Part shown: positions 8,996-18,085 of the stretch, one piece after another
How the letters are laid out: each line of letters begins with the position of its first letter
Position numbering within the stretch: position 1 is the first letter of the stretch
From: Faucicola tetraodonis
GTDB taxonomy: Bacteria > Pseudomonadota > Gammaproteobacteria > Pseudomonadales > Moraxellaceae
NCBI GenBank assembly: GCA_032017425.1
Contig: DALZPW010000006.1
Strand: one strand, 5' to 3'
Length of the DNA: 64,000 nucleotides
Position numbers and translations under genes: made by a program
Notes under the pieces: model-generated
What the model was told of the DNA's origin: nothing
Seen by the model: only the letters and a program-made list of their open reading frames with translations
Databases searched by the model: none

Positions 8996-9514
8996 GTGCA
9001 ACTCACATCGACCATGGAAAAATTTGTCTTACACTGGGGCGAAATGGGCAATAAATGGGGCGTAAACCGTACCGTTGCCCAGATTCATGCCTTGTTATTT
9101 TTGGCAGGCAAGCCGATGAATGCCGAAGAAATCCAAGAGACCTTAGGCGTGGCGCGTTCAAATGTGAGCAATAGTATCAAGGAATTACAGAGCTTAAATC
9201 TGGTACAAACAGTACATACGCTCGGTGATAGACGCGATTATTTCACCACGGGTACGGATGTATGGGAATTGGCTAAGGTGATTGTCGAAGAACGCTATCG
9301 CCGAGAGCTTGCGCCGACGGTTGGATTCTTGGCAGATTTAATCAATGAGCCAGAATTTGCCACAGAAAGCAAAGACATACAACAACGTATCAAAGACACC
9401 CACCAATTTGTCGATACGCTGACGAGTTGGGCAAACGAGATGCTAAAACTTTCGTCCACTACGCTCAATCGTATCCTAAAGCTTGGGGCGACGATTCAGA
9501 AGTTTTTGAAATGA
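8996..9514 (+). CDS. GbsR/MarR family transcriptional regulator
   Basis: Small dimeric winged-helix DNA-binding protein. The HTH region is residues about 30-75, with PMNAEEIQETLGVARSNVSN and SIKELQSLNLV, followed by the wing LGDRRDYFTTG; the C-terminal part is helical. This arrangement matches the GbsR branch, whose characterised members control osmolyte (betaine) genes. The start is GTG at 8996, supported by AAGG 8 nt upstream; an ATG lies at 9014. The next gene, a broken membrane protein 12 bp downstream, was probably cotranscribed. A perfect palindrome over the promoter suggests autoregulation. Confidence 0.85.
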   Translation: MQLTSTMEKFVLHWGEMGNKWGVNRTVAQIHALLFLAGKPMNAEEIQETLGVARSNVSNSIKELQSLNLVQTVHTLGDRRDYFTTGTDVWELAKVIVEERYRRELAPTVGFLADLINEPEFATESKDIQQRIKDTHQFVDTLTSWANEMLKLSSTTLNRILKLGATIQKFLK

Positions 9515-9526
9515 TGGATTAGGACA

Positions 9527-9990
9527 ATGACTGCAACATATCCGACTGGCAAAGTTTTAACCTATTATGCTCTATTTGGCGGTGGGATTGGCGGTCTGAT
9601 ACATTTGATGGGTGTAATGCTTTTTCCAATGAACGAGACCATTAGCCGCCATAGCTGGCAACACGGTGGACTCAATAACTTTTTTCTGGCTATGTTAGCC
9701 GCTATAGCGTTTGGCACTTTATTCGGATTTATTCCTTCAATACTAACGAGCATTATCATAGTTTTGAGAAAATAGTACTTTCTAGCGTTTGGCAATATTT
9801 TAGATTATTTGTTATTGGCTGTTTTGTGACATTTTTTATCTTTGTAATAGCCTTTCATGATATTAATAGATTATTTACTTCTAATACTCTAGTAACATGG
9901 TTAGGCATCTTGGTGTTTAACGGCAGACTTGCAATAGTTGGCGGTTTAACTAGTGTAATCGTTGGCAAATTGGTTTTACCAAAAAGCTAA
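9527..9990 (+). pseudogene. Frameshifted small multi-spanning membrane protein gene
   Basis: An 82-residue open frame (9527-9775) encodes two hydrophobic segments and stops at TAG in VLRK-stop. A second frame, shifted by -1, runs without a stop from the same point to TAA at 9988-9990 and encodes two more membrane segments (for example LFVIGCFVTFFIFVIAF and GRLAIVGGLTSVIVG). Adding one A to the AAAA run at 9769-9772 would join them into a protein of about 153 residues with four membrane spans. I infer a single-base deletion, or less likely programmed frameshifting. It follows the GbsR/MarR gene by 12 bp. The family is unrecognised. Confidence 0.6.
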
Positions 9991-10035
9991 AAATTTTACC
10001 CATAAATTTCAGTTTTGACAGAAAAAAGGAAAGAA

Positions 10036-10986
10036 ATGATGAAAATACTTATCACAGGCGGTTCAGGATTTTTAGGCACAGCATTAACACAATCGTTAAA
10101 AACCCATGGTGTAAAAGGTGACACTGCGTCAGTCACTTGGGTATCTCGCTCTGTAGAAAAAGAGAAAACCAAAAATATCGCAGACGACGTTATTAGCTAT
10201 GACGATCTTGCCAGCACCAATGAGACCTATGATGTCATCATCAATCTGGCGGGTGCGGGTATTGCCGACAGCCGTTGGACGGATGCCCGTAAGCAAGAAT
10301 TGTTTGATAGTCGACTAAAACCCACACAAGCGGTAATTGACTATATTGAGCGAGTCGGCAACAAACCAAAACTATTGATTAGCGGCTCAGCCATCGGTTG
10401 GTACGGTATCCAAAAGGAAACCGACCCAACCGCGCTTGATGAAACCAGCCCCATGACAAAAACCGACTTCGCTCACGAAATCTGTCAGAAATGGGAGCAG
10501 CTAGCTTTGACTGCCCAAGATGCTGTAACAGATGCCGTAACAGATGCTGTGCCAGTTGCGATTGTGCGCACAGGGGTGGTGATTGCGCCCGAGGGGGGTA
10601 TGGTTGGACGACTGATTACCCCATTTAAAATGGGCACCGGTGGTAAGCTTGGCAATGGTCAGCAAATCATGAGCTGGATTAGCCGTACTGATTGGGTGCG
10701 TGCGGTGATTTTTATCATTGAACAAAACCTGACTCACATTCTGCCCACTCAGCAAATTTACAATTTAACCAATCCAACGCCTATTAGCAATGCTGCATTT
10801 ACCGATGCGATGGGCACTTGGTTGCACCGCCCTACTGTGATGACCCTGCCCGCCTTTGTGGTCAAGACCATGTTTGGTGAAATGTCGACGTTACTGTTGG
10901 ATGGGCAACGCGTTGTGCCCACAGCGTTACTGGATCAAGGTTTTGAATTTAACGACTTGACCGTATTAGATGCCCTAAAACGCTAA
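10036..10986 (+). CDS. TIGR01777 family epimerase (YfcH-like, NAD(P)-binding)
   Basis: Extended short-chain dehydrogenase/epimerase-like protein. The Rossmann motif ILITGGSGFLGTALT is at the N-terminus, then INLAGAGIADSRW and LISGSAIGWYG, diagnostic of the TIGR01777 branch. The C-terminus has the family DUF1731-like segment LPAFVVKTMFGEMSTLLLDGQRVVP. I start at the ATG at 10036, with AAGGA about 7 nt upstream, rather than at the in-frame TTG at 10015. Residues about 161-172 contain a three-unit DAVT-type repeat encoded by a 12-bp tandem repeat. The substrate is unknown. It probably forms an operon with the DUF393 gene 18 bp downstream. Confidence 0.9.
   Translation: MMKILITGGSGFLGTALTQSLKTHGVKGDTASVTWVSRSVEKEKTKNIADDVISYDDLASTNETYDVIINLAGAGIADSRWTDARKQELFDSRLKPTQAVIDYIERVGNKPKLLISGSAIGWYGIQKETDPTALDETSPMTKTDFAHEICQKWEQLALTAQDAVTDAVTDAVPVAIVRTGVVIAPEGGMVGRLITPFKMGTGGKLGNGQQIMSWISRTDWVRAVIFIIEQNLTHILPTQQIYNLTNPTPISNAAFTDAMGTWLHRPTVMTLPAFVVKTMFGEMSTLLLDGQRVVPTALLDQGFEFNDLTVLDALKR
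10519..10554 (+). repeat. Three-unit 12-bp coding tandem repeat
   Basis: GATGCTGTAACA, GATGCCGTAACA and GATGCTGTGCCA follow one another in frame inside the epimerase gene, encoding Asp-Ala-Val-Thr twice and then Asp-Ala-Val-Pro. Unit number changes would preserve the frame. Confidence 0.8.
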
Positions 10987-11004
10987 TCTTCGGAGACTGG
11001 TAAT

Positions 11005-11409
11005 ATGATTACCATGTACTATGATGATACCTGCCTTGTCTGCCGTACTGAAGCCTTGCATATGGTAGAGAAAAAACCTGACGCCATTCGCATCGTTCCG
11101 ATTGATGACGCACGGGACGAACTTGCCAAATTTGGTATTAGCGAAAATGAGGCGATGACTTATCTGTGTGTGCAAGATAAACAAGGCAACATGCAAAAAG
11201 GCATGGATGCTGTAAGACTGCTATACAAAACCGCACAACTGCCTTTTGCAACCGTGTTTGAGTGGCCTGTGGTGAAACAAGCCAGTGATGTGATTTACCC
11301 TGTTTTTGCGCGACATCGCAACCGTGTACCCAATTGGATGACGCAACTTGCCTATGGTAAAGTCGCAGCAGACTGCAAAGACGGTATGTGTAGAACTCGA
11401 GGCAAATAA
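11005..11409 (+). CDS. DUF393 (DCC family) thiol-disulfide-like protein
   Basis: Short protein with the family's N-terminal signature YYDDTCLVCRTEA, containing a CxxC pair at about residues 11-14. It resembles thioredoxin-fold oxidoreductases, and a second Cys pair is present near the C-terminus (ADCKDGMC). Length of 134 residues is usual. It has a GGAG-type ribosome-binding site (CGGAGACTGGTAAT before ATG) and follows the epimerase gene by 18 bp. Biochemical function is undefined for the family. Confidence 0.85.
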   Translation: MITMYYDDTCLVCRTEALHMVEKKPDAIRIVPIDDARDELAKFGISENEAMTYLCVQDKQGNMQKGMDAVRLLYKTAQLPFATVFEWPVVKQASDVIYPVFARHRNRVPNWMTQLAYGKVAADCKDGMCRTRGK

Positions 11410-11915
11410 ATGCCGTTTGGTTTAAATGGCGGTATGTACGCTCAATGATTCATCTATCCTCAATGATTTATTTATCATGGATAGCTTGATAATTTTTAAT
11501 GGTCATTGGGCGTTACAGTCATGATGGTGCAATCATAATTAAGTGCAATCATGATTAGGTAAAATGATTATTAGTCACAATTATGACTATCAAGTTATGT
11601 CTAATAATAATTTTGGGTGCTTTGATAGGGTCGCCACTAATTTTCAACTTACATTCTACAATTTTTTTACAGTTTGAGAAAAAATAGCTAGATTTTTTAA
11701 CAATTTTCATTTAATAATAGCAACTAATCAGGAAGATGAGATTGTTTGTATCATTTAAGACAATCTATTACGTTTAGCATAGCGGACTTGCTTCACCATA
11801 TTTTTGTCTACTGTTATTGTCACCCAATCGCTATTTTCCTTGTCAGTTTTGACTCTGATTGTTGAATCAATCATCAATGAGTTGTCTTTTTCATTCATTT
11901 ACAAGGAGCGTTATC
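11410..11915. other. Non-coding stretch upstream of the DUF485-actP genes
   Basis: About 500 bp, AT-rich. It includes an imperfect direct repeat around 11528-11560 (GTGCAATCATAATTA followed by GTGCAATCATGATTA) and should contain the promoter of the downstream acetate transport pair. No RNA gene or conserved motif was recognised. Confidence 0.4.
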
Positions 11916-12236
11916 ATGGATGAGGCACAAATTCAGCGTATCATTAATCATTCTGAATTCCAAAGCATGGCAAAGAGAAAAACAAGCCTAGGACTTACTT
12001 TTTCTATCATTACTTTAATTGTGTGGTTTGGCTATCTGTTACTCGTGGGCTTTGATCCTGAAATGTTTGCTGCGCCACTGTCAGCAGGCTCGACTGTCCC
12101 TGTTGGCTTTTACATTGTTGTTGCCATTATGATTTTTGTACCAGTCATCACTTGGATATATGTCAGCAAAGCAAACGGCGAATTTGACACGATGACTCGT
12201 AAAGTAATCGATGATATCAACAGTGGTAAAGTATAA
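11916..12236 (+). CDS. DUF485 inner-membrane protein
   Basis: About 106 residues with two transmembrane helices (about 26-46 and 67-88) and charged termini, matching DUF485 proteins that nearly always precede ActP-type symporters (yjcH in E. coli). The ATG at 11916 has AAGGAG 9 nt upstream, clearly better than the upstream in-frame start at 11859. It is followed by actP on the same strand. The role is probably accessory to acetate transport, inferred from gene order. Confidence 0.9.
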   Translation: MDEAQIQRIINHSEFQSMAKRKTSLGLTFSIITLIVWFGYLLLVGFDPEMFAAPLSAGSTVPVGFYIVVAIMIFVPVITWIYVSKANGEFDTMTRKVIDDINSGKV

Positions 12237-12324
12237 CCTCACAGGGATTGTGTTGGGTTTTCAATTTTAAAATTGTGCTTTTTATAACAATTTTGACATC
12301 ATTTTTGACACCATGGAGGGTGGC

Positions 12325-14064
12325 ATGTTAAAACAACAATATAACGGCCTGGCTGTTAAAGGCTTGCACAAGCGTATCGGCAAGGTTTCAACTGCCGTAA
12401 GCTTGACGCTAGTGGGTCTGATGGCACAGATGCCAGCATGGGCAGCGGGCGCCCTAGAAGGCGAAGTAAAAAAACAACCGCTGAATATCTCAGCCATTAT
12501 CATGTTCTTGATTTTCGTTTTTGCAACACTCGGTATTACTTACTGGGCGTCAAAACAAAACAAAACCGCTAGCGACTTCTATACCGCGGGCGGCGGTATC
12601 TCAGGTACCAAAAACGGGATTGCTATTGCAGGGGACTATATGTCAGCGGTAACCTTTTTGGGGTTATCGAGTATGGTTTTTACCGTCGGTTATGATGGCA
12701 TGATTTATACGCTAGCCTTCTTGATTGGCTGGCCAATTATTTTATTCTTAATCGCTGAGCGGCTACGTAACTTGGGTAAATTTACCTTCGCAGATGTGGC
12801 ATCTTATCGTTTTTCCCAAACCCCAGTACGTATTTTTGCTGCATCCGGTACCTTGGTCGTCGTTGCGCTATATTTGGTTGCGCAGATGGTTGGTGCGGGT
12901 AAACTAATTGAGTTATTATTTGGTTTGGACTATATCTATGCTGTACTAATCGTGGGTATTTTAATGATGATTTATGTACTATTTGGCGGTATGCTAGCCA
13001 CCACTTGGGTACAGATTATCAAAGCAGTTTTATTGATGTCAGGTGCGACTTTCATGGCATTTATGGTGATGAGCCATGTTGGTTTTAGTTTTGACAAATT
13101 ATTTAAGTCAGCAGTGGCGATTCATGATAAGCATGAAGCGATTTTGTCGCCTGGTAAATTGGTTAATAATCCCATTGAATCTATCTCATTAGGTTTGGGT
13201 CTATTGTTTGGTACAGCAGGTTTACCACACGTATTGATGCGTTTCTTTACGGTGCCAGATGCCAAACAAGCCCGCAAATCGGTACTGGTTGCCGCTAGCT
13301 GTATTTCTTACGTGTATTTTATGATCGTTCTTATTGGTTTGGGTGCTATCGTTATCCTAGCTGAACATCCAGATTATTTTACGACAGTGGTGAAAAATGG
13401 CGTAAGCTCACAAGCACTCATCGGTGGTGCCAACATGGCAGCGATTCACTTGTCCCATGCCGTGGGTGGTAACTTATTCTTAGGCTTTATCTCGGCTGTT
13501 GCTTTTGCAACTATCCTAGCGGTTGTGGCAGGTTTGACGTTATCAGGCGCCTCAGCGGTCAGCCATGATTTGTATGCGAGTGTTATCAGAAAAGGTCAAG
13601 CGAGACCTGAAGAAGAGATGCGTGCATCAAAAATTACTGTGGTTGCGTTAAGTTTATTGTCAATCGTGACCGGTATTATCTTTGAAAACCAAAACCTTGC
13701 GTTCATTGCAAGCTTGGTATTTGCGGTCGCGGCATCTGCTAACTTCCCGATTCTTTTCTTAGCGATGTTCTGGCGTGGTCTAACCACGCGTGGTGCGGTC
13801 ATCGGTGGGTTTGCAGGCTTAGCAGTCGCAGTGTTACTGATTATCTTAGGACCTGCGGTTTGGGTAGATATCATGAAACACGAATCACCTGCTTTCCCAT
13901 ACAAAAACGTGGCATTATTTAGTATGCCTGTGACCTTCATTCTAGCGTGGATCGCGTCTATCACTGACAACTCACCACGCGCTGAGTTAGATAGAAAAGG
14001 CTTTGATGCACAGTATGTACGTTCATTAACCGGTATCGGTGCGTCAGGTGCATCTGACCACTAA
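12325..14064 (+). CDS. actP: Cation/acetate symporter (SSS family)
   Basis: Sodium:solute symporter of about 579 residues with some thirteen predicted membrane helices. The N-terminus has a hydrophobic leader, VSLTLVGLMAQMPAWA, as in ActP, where a signal-like segment precedes the core. Conserved SSS segments include DFYTAGGGISGTKNG and GDYMSAVTFLG. GGAGG at 12315-12319 lies just before the ATG at 12325, so the ATG at 12313 that contains it is not the start. With the upstream DUF485 gene it forms the usual yjcH-actP pair for uptake of acetate and related monocarboxylates. A strong terminator follows. Confidence 0.92.
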   Translation: MLKQQYNGLAVKGLHKRIGKVSTAVSLTLVGLMAQMPAWAAGALEGEVKKQPLNISAIIMFLIFVFATLGITYWASKQNKTASDFYTAGGGISGTKNGIAIAGDYMSAVTFLGLSSMVFTVGYDGMIYTLAFLIGWPIILFLIAERLRNLGKFTFADVASYRFSQTPVRIFAASGTLVVVALYLVAQMVGAGKLIELLFGLDYIYAVLIVGILMMIYVLFGGMLATTWVQIIKAVLLMSGATFMAFMVMSHVGFSFDKLFKSAVAIHDKHEAILSPGKLVNNPIESISLGLGLLFGTAGLPHVLMRFFTVPDAKQARKSVLVAASCISYVYFMIVLIGLGAIVILAEHPDYFTTVVKNGVSSQALIGGANMAAIHLSHAVGGNLFLGFISAVAFATILAVVAGLTLSGASAVSHDLYASVIRKGQARPEEEMRASKITVVALSLLSIVTGIIFENQNLAFIASLVFAVAASANFPILFLAMFWRGLTTRGAVIGGFAGLAVAVLLIILGPAVWVDIMKHESPAFPYKNVALFSMPVTFILAWIASITDNSPRAELDRKGFDAQYVRSLTGIGASGASDH

Positions 14065-14080
14065 TCCAATGTTCAATAAC

Positions 14081-14109
14081 AAATACCGCTTACCATAAGC
14101 GGTATTTTT
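14081..14109. terminator. Intrinsic terminator after actP
   Basis: AAATACCGCTTA (14081-14092) pairs perfectly with TAAGCGGTATTT (14096-14107) around a 3-nt loop, followed by Ts. The symmetric A and T runs suggest it also serves the converging nucleotidase gene. Confidence 0.88.
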
Positions 14110-14139
14110 ATATTGGGTTTTTTATAAAACCTATGAATT

Positions 14140-15159
14140 TTAGGCTTGATGGATTTCAACCAGGTTTTGGGTTGTCGTGGCATCCGCTTGTTTGACATAC
14201 AATTTTGATTTTGAGCTATAAGGCACTAGCCCTGAGGGTACTACGCCTTTAGCAGATTCGTAATTATGAATGGAGTCATCGAAGAAAATATGCGGGGCAA
14301 AGGTTTGCAGTACATGGCGTTTATCCAAGCCACCTAAAAAGAATGCCAAATCCACATTGACGCCCCAATCACGTAATGTCTTAATCGCGCGCAAATCAGC
14401 AGGCGCATTGCGTGCCGTCACCAGTGCAATTTGAATCGGTGGATGCTTGATTTTAGCAGGCAGGCGTTTTTGTAGTTTAGAGAGTTTAATTAAAAAATCC
14501 GCATACGGGCCTTTATTCATCGGCACATCACTCATTTTGGCTTCATAATCATGAAACGCTTTGAGTCCTTGCTGGCGCGACAATAGTTCCCCTGCTTCAT
14601 CAAATAACACGGCATCGCCATCAAATGCAATGCGTAGCTGATTGGTGTCTAGCTCTTTCATATCAATCGGTGGCGCATCCAAAATCGCGCAGGCACACAC
14701 GCCTGCATCGGTGACTTGCTGGGCATCTTCATGATTGGTGGTCAAAAACAAATCCACCTTAAAATCTGCCACATAATCTGCCACCCCTTCGCCTGAGGTA
14801 AATGCCGAGCGACTAATCGGTAGTCCATGACTACGCAGCGCATTTAATACTTGAATACCGGTATCTGGGCTGTTTTTTGACATAATCACCACTTCAACCA
14901 TGGGCGCAGCGATGCCCTCGCCCTTGTCATCGGCTACACAATGGTGATTGAGATTGAGTAAGGCTTTGATAAGCGGATAACCCGTCCCAGTTTGCAAGGG
15001 ATCATTTTCACGTTCAATCATATAGCTGCGAAATTTATCAATCGCCGTTTCTGGATCTTGGGCTATCGCTTGTTGAAAAAACCGCTCAGACTCCGATAGG
15101 TCAAACAATGCCGTGGCAGAGACCGCCACAATTAATGTATTGGAAAAATCAACTGACAT
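14140..15159 (-). CDS. Cytosolic 5'-nucleotidase family protein
   Basis: About 339 residues, matching the bacterial 5'-nucleotidase family (PF06189) related to eukaryotic cytosolic 5'-nucleotidase I, which dephosphorylates nucleoside monophosphates. Recognisable segments are LIVAVSATALFDLSESERFF at the N-terminus, FDGDAVLFDEAGE (HAD-like Asp motif), LVTARNAPADLRAI and HIFFDDSIHNYESA. The ATG at 15159 has AAGGGC upstream; the in-frame start at 15201 is less likely. It diverges from thrS. The preferred nucleotide cannot be told. Confidence 0.88.
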   Translation of the reverse strand: MSVDFSNTLIVAVSATALFDLSESERFFQQAIAQDPETAIDKFRSYMIERENDPLQTGTGYPLIKALLNLNHHCVADDKGEGIAAPMVEVVIMSKNSPDTGIQVLNALRSHGLPISRSAFTSGEGVADYVADFKVDLFLTTNHEDAQQVTDAGVCACAILDAPPIDMKELDTNQLRIAFDGDAVLFDEAGELLSRQQGLKAFHDYEAKMSDVPMNKGPYADFLIKLSKLQKRLPAKIKHPPIQIALVTARNAPADLRAIKTLRDWGVNVDLAFFLGGLDKRHVLQTFAPHIFFDDSIHNYESAKGVVPSGLVPYSSKSKLYVKQADATTTQNLVEIHQA

Positions 15160-15409
15160 AAAAATGCCCTTAATCAATCGTGTTGTTATGAAGCATAGCA
15201 CTCACTATGCTGTAGTTATATAAGTTTTGCCACGGGTAATCTAGATTATTCCTGTAACTTGTTGGTGTAAAGGCGCACAGTTTAGTGTCAAGACACCCTG
15301 TCGTATTGGAGATACCAAGCATTGGCTGTCGTCTATTGTAGTGTTTTTTACACGCATATCATGAGCTACCTCATTTTGTGTCATCACTGCAAGCAATTCA
15401 ATCAGCAAG

Positions 15410-15438
15410 TTGGTTTCATCACCGCAATTTGCTATAAT
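15410..15438 (+). promoter_or_regulatory. Sigma-70-type promoter for thrS
   Basis: TTGGTT (15410-15415), a 17-bp spacer and a perfect TATAAT (15433-15438). Transcription would start near 15445 and give a leader of about 160 nt. Confidence 0.65.
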
Positions 15439-15448
15439 ATCTTGTTTA

Positions 15449-15577
15449 CGCTTTTTGCAAAGCGACGAATTCATGGGATTGTAATGCCTATCTAGACACG
15501 GTAAGTCTGGATGGGCAAAGTTTTTCCCTTTTTTTATTCCCATCTCTCACGGTTACATGACCGATAGTAACGGTCAT
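15449..15577 (+). promoter_or_regulatory. Structured thrS mRNA leader
   Basis: The leader contains two perfect hairpins: CGCTTT/AAAGCG with a TTGC loop at 15449-15464, and ATGACCG/CGGTCAT with a 7-nt loop at 15557-15577. The second lies 27 nt before the thrS start. E. coli ThrRS represses its own translation through such a leader; the same control here is an inference. Confidence 0.4.
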
Positions 15578-15604
15578 CACTGCCAAAGGACAACAGGAGC
15601 AATT

Positions 15605-17533
15605 ATGGTAGCCATTACCTTACCAAACGGCGATATTAAACAATTTGATGGACAAACGTCAGTCATGGAAGTGGCACAAAGCATCGGCGCAGGGCTTGCC
15701 AAAGCCACCGTTGCAGGACGTGTCAACGGTAAATTAGTTGATGCGTGTGACCCGATTAGCGAAGACGCAACCGTCCAAATCATCACGCCAAAAGACGAGG
15801 AAGGTGTGGAAATCATTCGCCACTCGACCGCTCACTTACTGGGTCATGCTGTCAAACAGCTGTATCCTGAGGTGAAGATGGTTATCGGTCCTGTGATTGA
15901 AGAGGGTTTTTATTACGATATCTATAGCGAGCGCCCATTTACGCCAGAAGATATGGAAAAAATCGAAGCGCGCATGACGCAATTGATTAACCAAGATTAC
16001 GATGTCATCAAAAAAATGACACCGCGTGATGAGGTTATCAAAGTATTCCAAGACCGTGGCGAGACTTATAAATTACGTCTTATCGAAGATATGCCGAATG
16101 AAACTCAAATGGGTTTGTACTATCACCAAGAATATGTTGATATGTGCCGTGGACCACACGTGCCCAATACCCGTTTCTTAAAAGCTTTTAAACTCACCAA
16201 AATGAGTGGTGCCTACTGGCGCGGTGATGCCAAAAATGAGCAACTACAACGTATTTACGGTACCGCTTGGGCAGATAAAAAAGACCTAAAAGCTTATATT
16301 CAGCGTATCGAAGAAGCGGAAAAACGCGACCATCGTAAAATCGGTAAAGCGCTTGATTTATTTCATATGCAAGAAGAAGCGCCTGGTATGGTGTTTTGGC
16401 ATCCCAATGGCTGGACGATGTGGCAAGTGCTTGAGCAGTATATGCGAAAAGTACAAAAAGATAACGGCTATCTTGAAATCAAAACCCCGCAAATCGTCGA
16501 TAGAAGCCTATGGGAAAAATCAGGACACTGGGAAAATTATGGCGACATGATGTTCACCACCCATAGTGAAAAACGTGACTATGCGATTAAGCCGATGAAC
16601 TGCCCGTGTCACGTGCAAGTGTTCAATCAAGGGTTAAAATCCTACCGTGACTTGCCATTGCGTCTTGCTGAGTTTGGTTCGTGCCACCGTAATGAGCCGT
16701 CAGGTTCACTCCATGGCATCATGCGGGTGCGTGGCTTTACCCAAGATGACGCGCATATTTTTTGTAGTAATGAGCAAATCAAACAAGAAGCCCAAGACTT
16801 TATCAAGCTTACCCTTGATGTGTATAAAGACTTTGGTTTTGATGACGTGCAAATGAAACTCTCGACTCGCCCAGAAAAACGGGTCGGTGCTGACGAACTG
16901 TGGGACTTGGCAGAAAAAGACTTAGCGGACGCGTTGGATAATGCCGGGCTTGACTGGCAGTATCTGCCAGGTGAAGGCGCATTTTATGGACCCAAAATCG
17001 AGTTTAGCCTTAAAGACTGTCTTGGCCGAGTATGGCAATGCGGTACACTGCAGCTTGACTTTAACCTGCCAGAGCGACTAGGTGCGGAGTTTGTCAATGA
17101 GCAAGGCGAACGTGAGCGCCCTGTGATGCTACACCGTGCGATTTTGGGGTCATTTGAACGCTTTATCGGTATGCTCATTGAGCATTACGCCGGTTGGATG
17201 CCAGTCTGGCTTGCACCGCAGCAAGTTGTGGTGATGAATATTACCGACAACCAAGCGCCAGCCTGTCAAAAAGTCGCCGAACAATTGAATCAAGCCGGAC
17301 TTCGTGTCATCACCGATTTGCGTAATGAGAAAATTGGCTTTAAAATTAGAGAACGCACCCTTGAACGTATTCCTTATATGATTGTCATGGGTGATAAAGA
17401 AGTAGAAAGCAACCAAGTTAACGTGCGTACTCGTGAAGGTGACAACCTTGGCGTGATGAGTATTGATGACTTTATCGACTTGGTTAACCAAGCGACCGCC
17501 CAAAAAGGGCGCGTCAAATCAAAAACAGCGTAG
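15605..17533 (+). CDS. thrS: Threonine--tRNA ligase
   Basis: Cytoplasmic class II synthetase, 642 residues, the usual length. TGS domain at residues 1-63 (MVAITLPNGDIKQFDG), editing domain with HSTAHLLGHAV (about 73-83), catalytic core with KPMNCPCHVQVF, RNEPSGSLHGIMRVRGFTQD (motif 2) and HRAILGSFERFIGMLIEH (motif 3), then the anticodon-binding domain. The ATG at 15605 follows AGGAG; the upstream in-frame start at 15557 falls inside a hairpin. infC follows after 8 bp with its ribosome-binding site overlapping the thrS stop, as in the standard thrS-infC arrangement. Confidence 0.98.
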   Translation: MVAITLPNGDIKQFDGQTSVMEVAQSIGAGLAKATVAGRVNGKLVDACDPISEDATVQIITPKDEEGVEIIRHSTAHLLGHAVKQLYPEVKMVIGPVIEEGFYYDIYSERPFTPEDMEKIEARMTQLINQDYDVIKKMTPRDEVIKVFQDRGETYKLRLIEDMPNETQMGLYYHQEYVDMCRGPHVPNTRFLKAFKLTKMSGAYWRGDAKNEQLQRIYGTAWADKKDLKAYIQRIEEAEKRDHRKIGKALDLFHMQEEAPGMVFWHPNGWTMWQVLEQYMRKVQKDNGYLEIKTPQIVDRSLWEKSGHWENYGDMMFTTHSEKRDYAIKPMNCPCHVQVFNQGLKSYRDLPLRLAEFGSCHRNEPSGSLHGIMRVRGFTQDDAHIFCSNEQIKQEAQDFIKLTLDVYKDFGFDDVQMKLSTRPEKRVGADELWDLAEKDLADALDNAGLDWQYLPGEGAFYGPKIEFSLKDCLGRVWQCGTLQLDFNLPERLGAEFVNEQGERERPVMLHRAILGSFERFIGMLIEHYAGWMPVWLAPQQVVVMNITDNQAPACQKVAEQLNQAGLRVITDLRNEKIGFKIRERTLERIPYMIVMGDKEVESNQVNVRTREGDNLGVMSIDDFIDLVNQATAQKGRVKSKTA

Positions 17534-17541
17534 GAGTAAGT

Positions 17542-18066
17542 ATTATTAAGAGTTCAAACCGATTAGACATCAACGAGGAAATTCGTGCCAAAGAGGTACG
17601 CTTAGTCAAAGAAGACGGCGAACAAGTTGGTGTTGTGGATATAAAAACGGCTTTGCAGGCCGCCCGTGATGCTGAGTTGGATTTGGTCGAGATAGTACCA
17701 GACGCTCAGCCTCCTGTTGCCAAAGTGATGGACTACAGAAAATATCTGTACGACCAAAAACAAAAAGCCAAAGAAGCCAAAAAGAACCAAAAACAAACGC
17801 AGCTTAAAGAAATCAAATTGCGTCCCGGCACGGAAGAAGCCGACTATCAAGTCAAACTTCGTAAAATCCGTGAGTTTTTGGAAGACCAAGACAAAGTCAA
17901 AGTCACCATTCGCTTCCGTGGTCGTGAGATGGCTCACCAACAAATTGGCTTGCAGCAGCTTGAAAAAGTCATTGCCGATACCACCGACGTTGCCAATGTT
18001 GAACAACAACCAAAAGTTGAAGGTCGTCAAATGGGTATGCTACTTGGACCTACCAAGAAAAAATAA
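17542..18066 (+). CDS. infC: Translation initiation factor IF-3 with ATT start
   Basis: IF-3 binds the 30S subunit and checks start-codon pairing. The open frame from ATT at 17542 (or ATT at 17545) encodes about 174 residues with the full N-terminal domain (NRLDINEEIRAKEVRLV) and the C-terminal domain with IKLRPGTEEADYQVKLRKI and VTIRFRGREMAHQQIG. Starting at the first ATG/GTG would cut off over 30 conserved residues. AGGAG at 17532-17536 lies 5 or 8 nt upstream. A rare AUU start is the known basis of infC autoregulation. The usual rpmI-rplT partners are not downstream; a terminator follows directly. Confidence 0.96.
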   Translation: MIKSSNRLDINEEIRAKEVRLVKEDGEQVGVVDIKTALQAARDAELDLVEIVPDAQPPVAKVMDYRKYLYDQKQKAKEAKKNQKQTQLKEIKLRPGTEEADYQVKLRKIREFLEDQDKVKVTIRFRGREMAHQQIGLQQLEKVIADTTDVANVEQQPKVEGRQMGMLLGPTKKK

Positions 18067-18085
18067 TCAGCAAACCCTAATCGAT

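Larger units (their letters stand above)
15160..15604. other. Divergent region and thrS leader
   Basis: About 445 bp between the nucleotidase and thrS. It holds the thrS promoter, a leader of about 160 nt and several hairpins. A leftward open frame here (15241-15543) was not accepted as a gene. Confidence 0.5.

Noticed and set aside
15241..15543. Leftward 100-codon open frame upstream of thrS
   Set aside because: It overlaps the clear thrS promoter and leader hairpins on the other strand and shows no protein-like domain.
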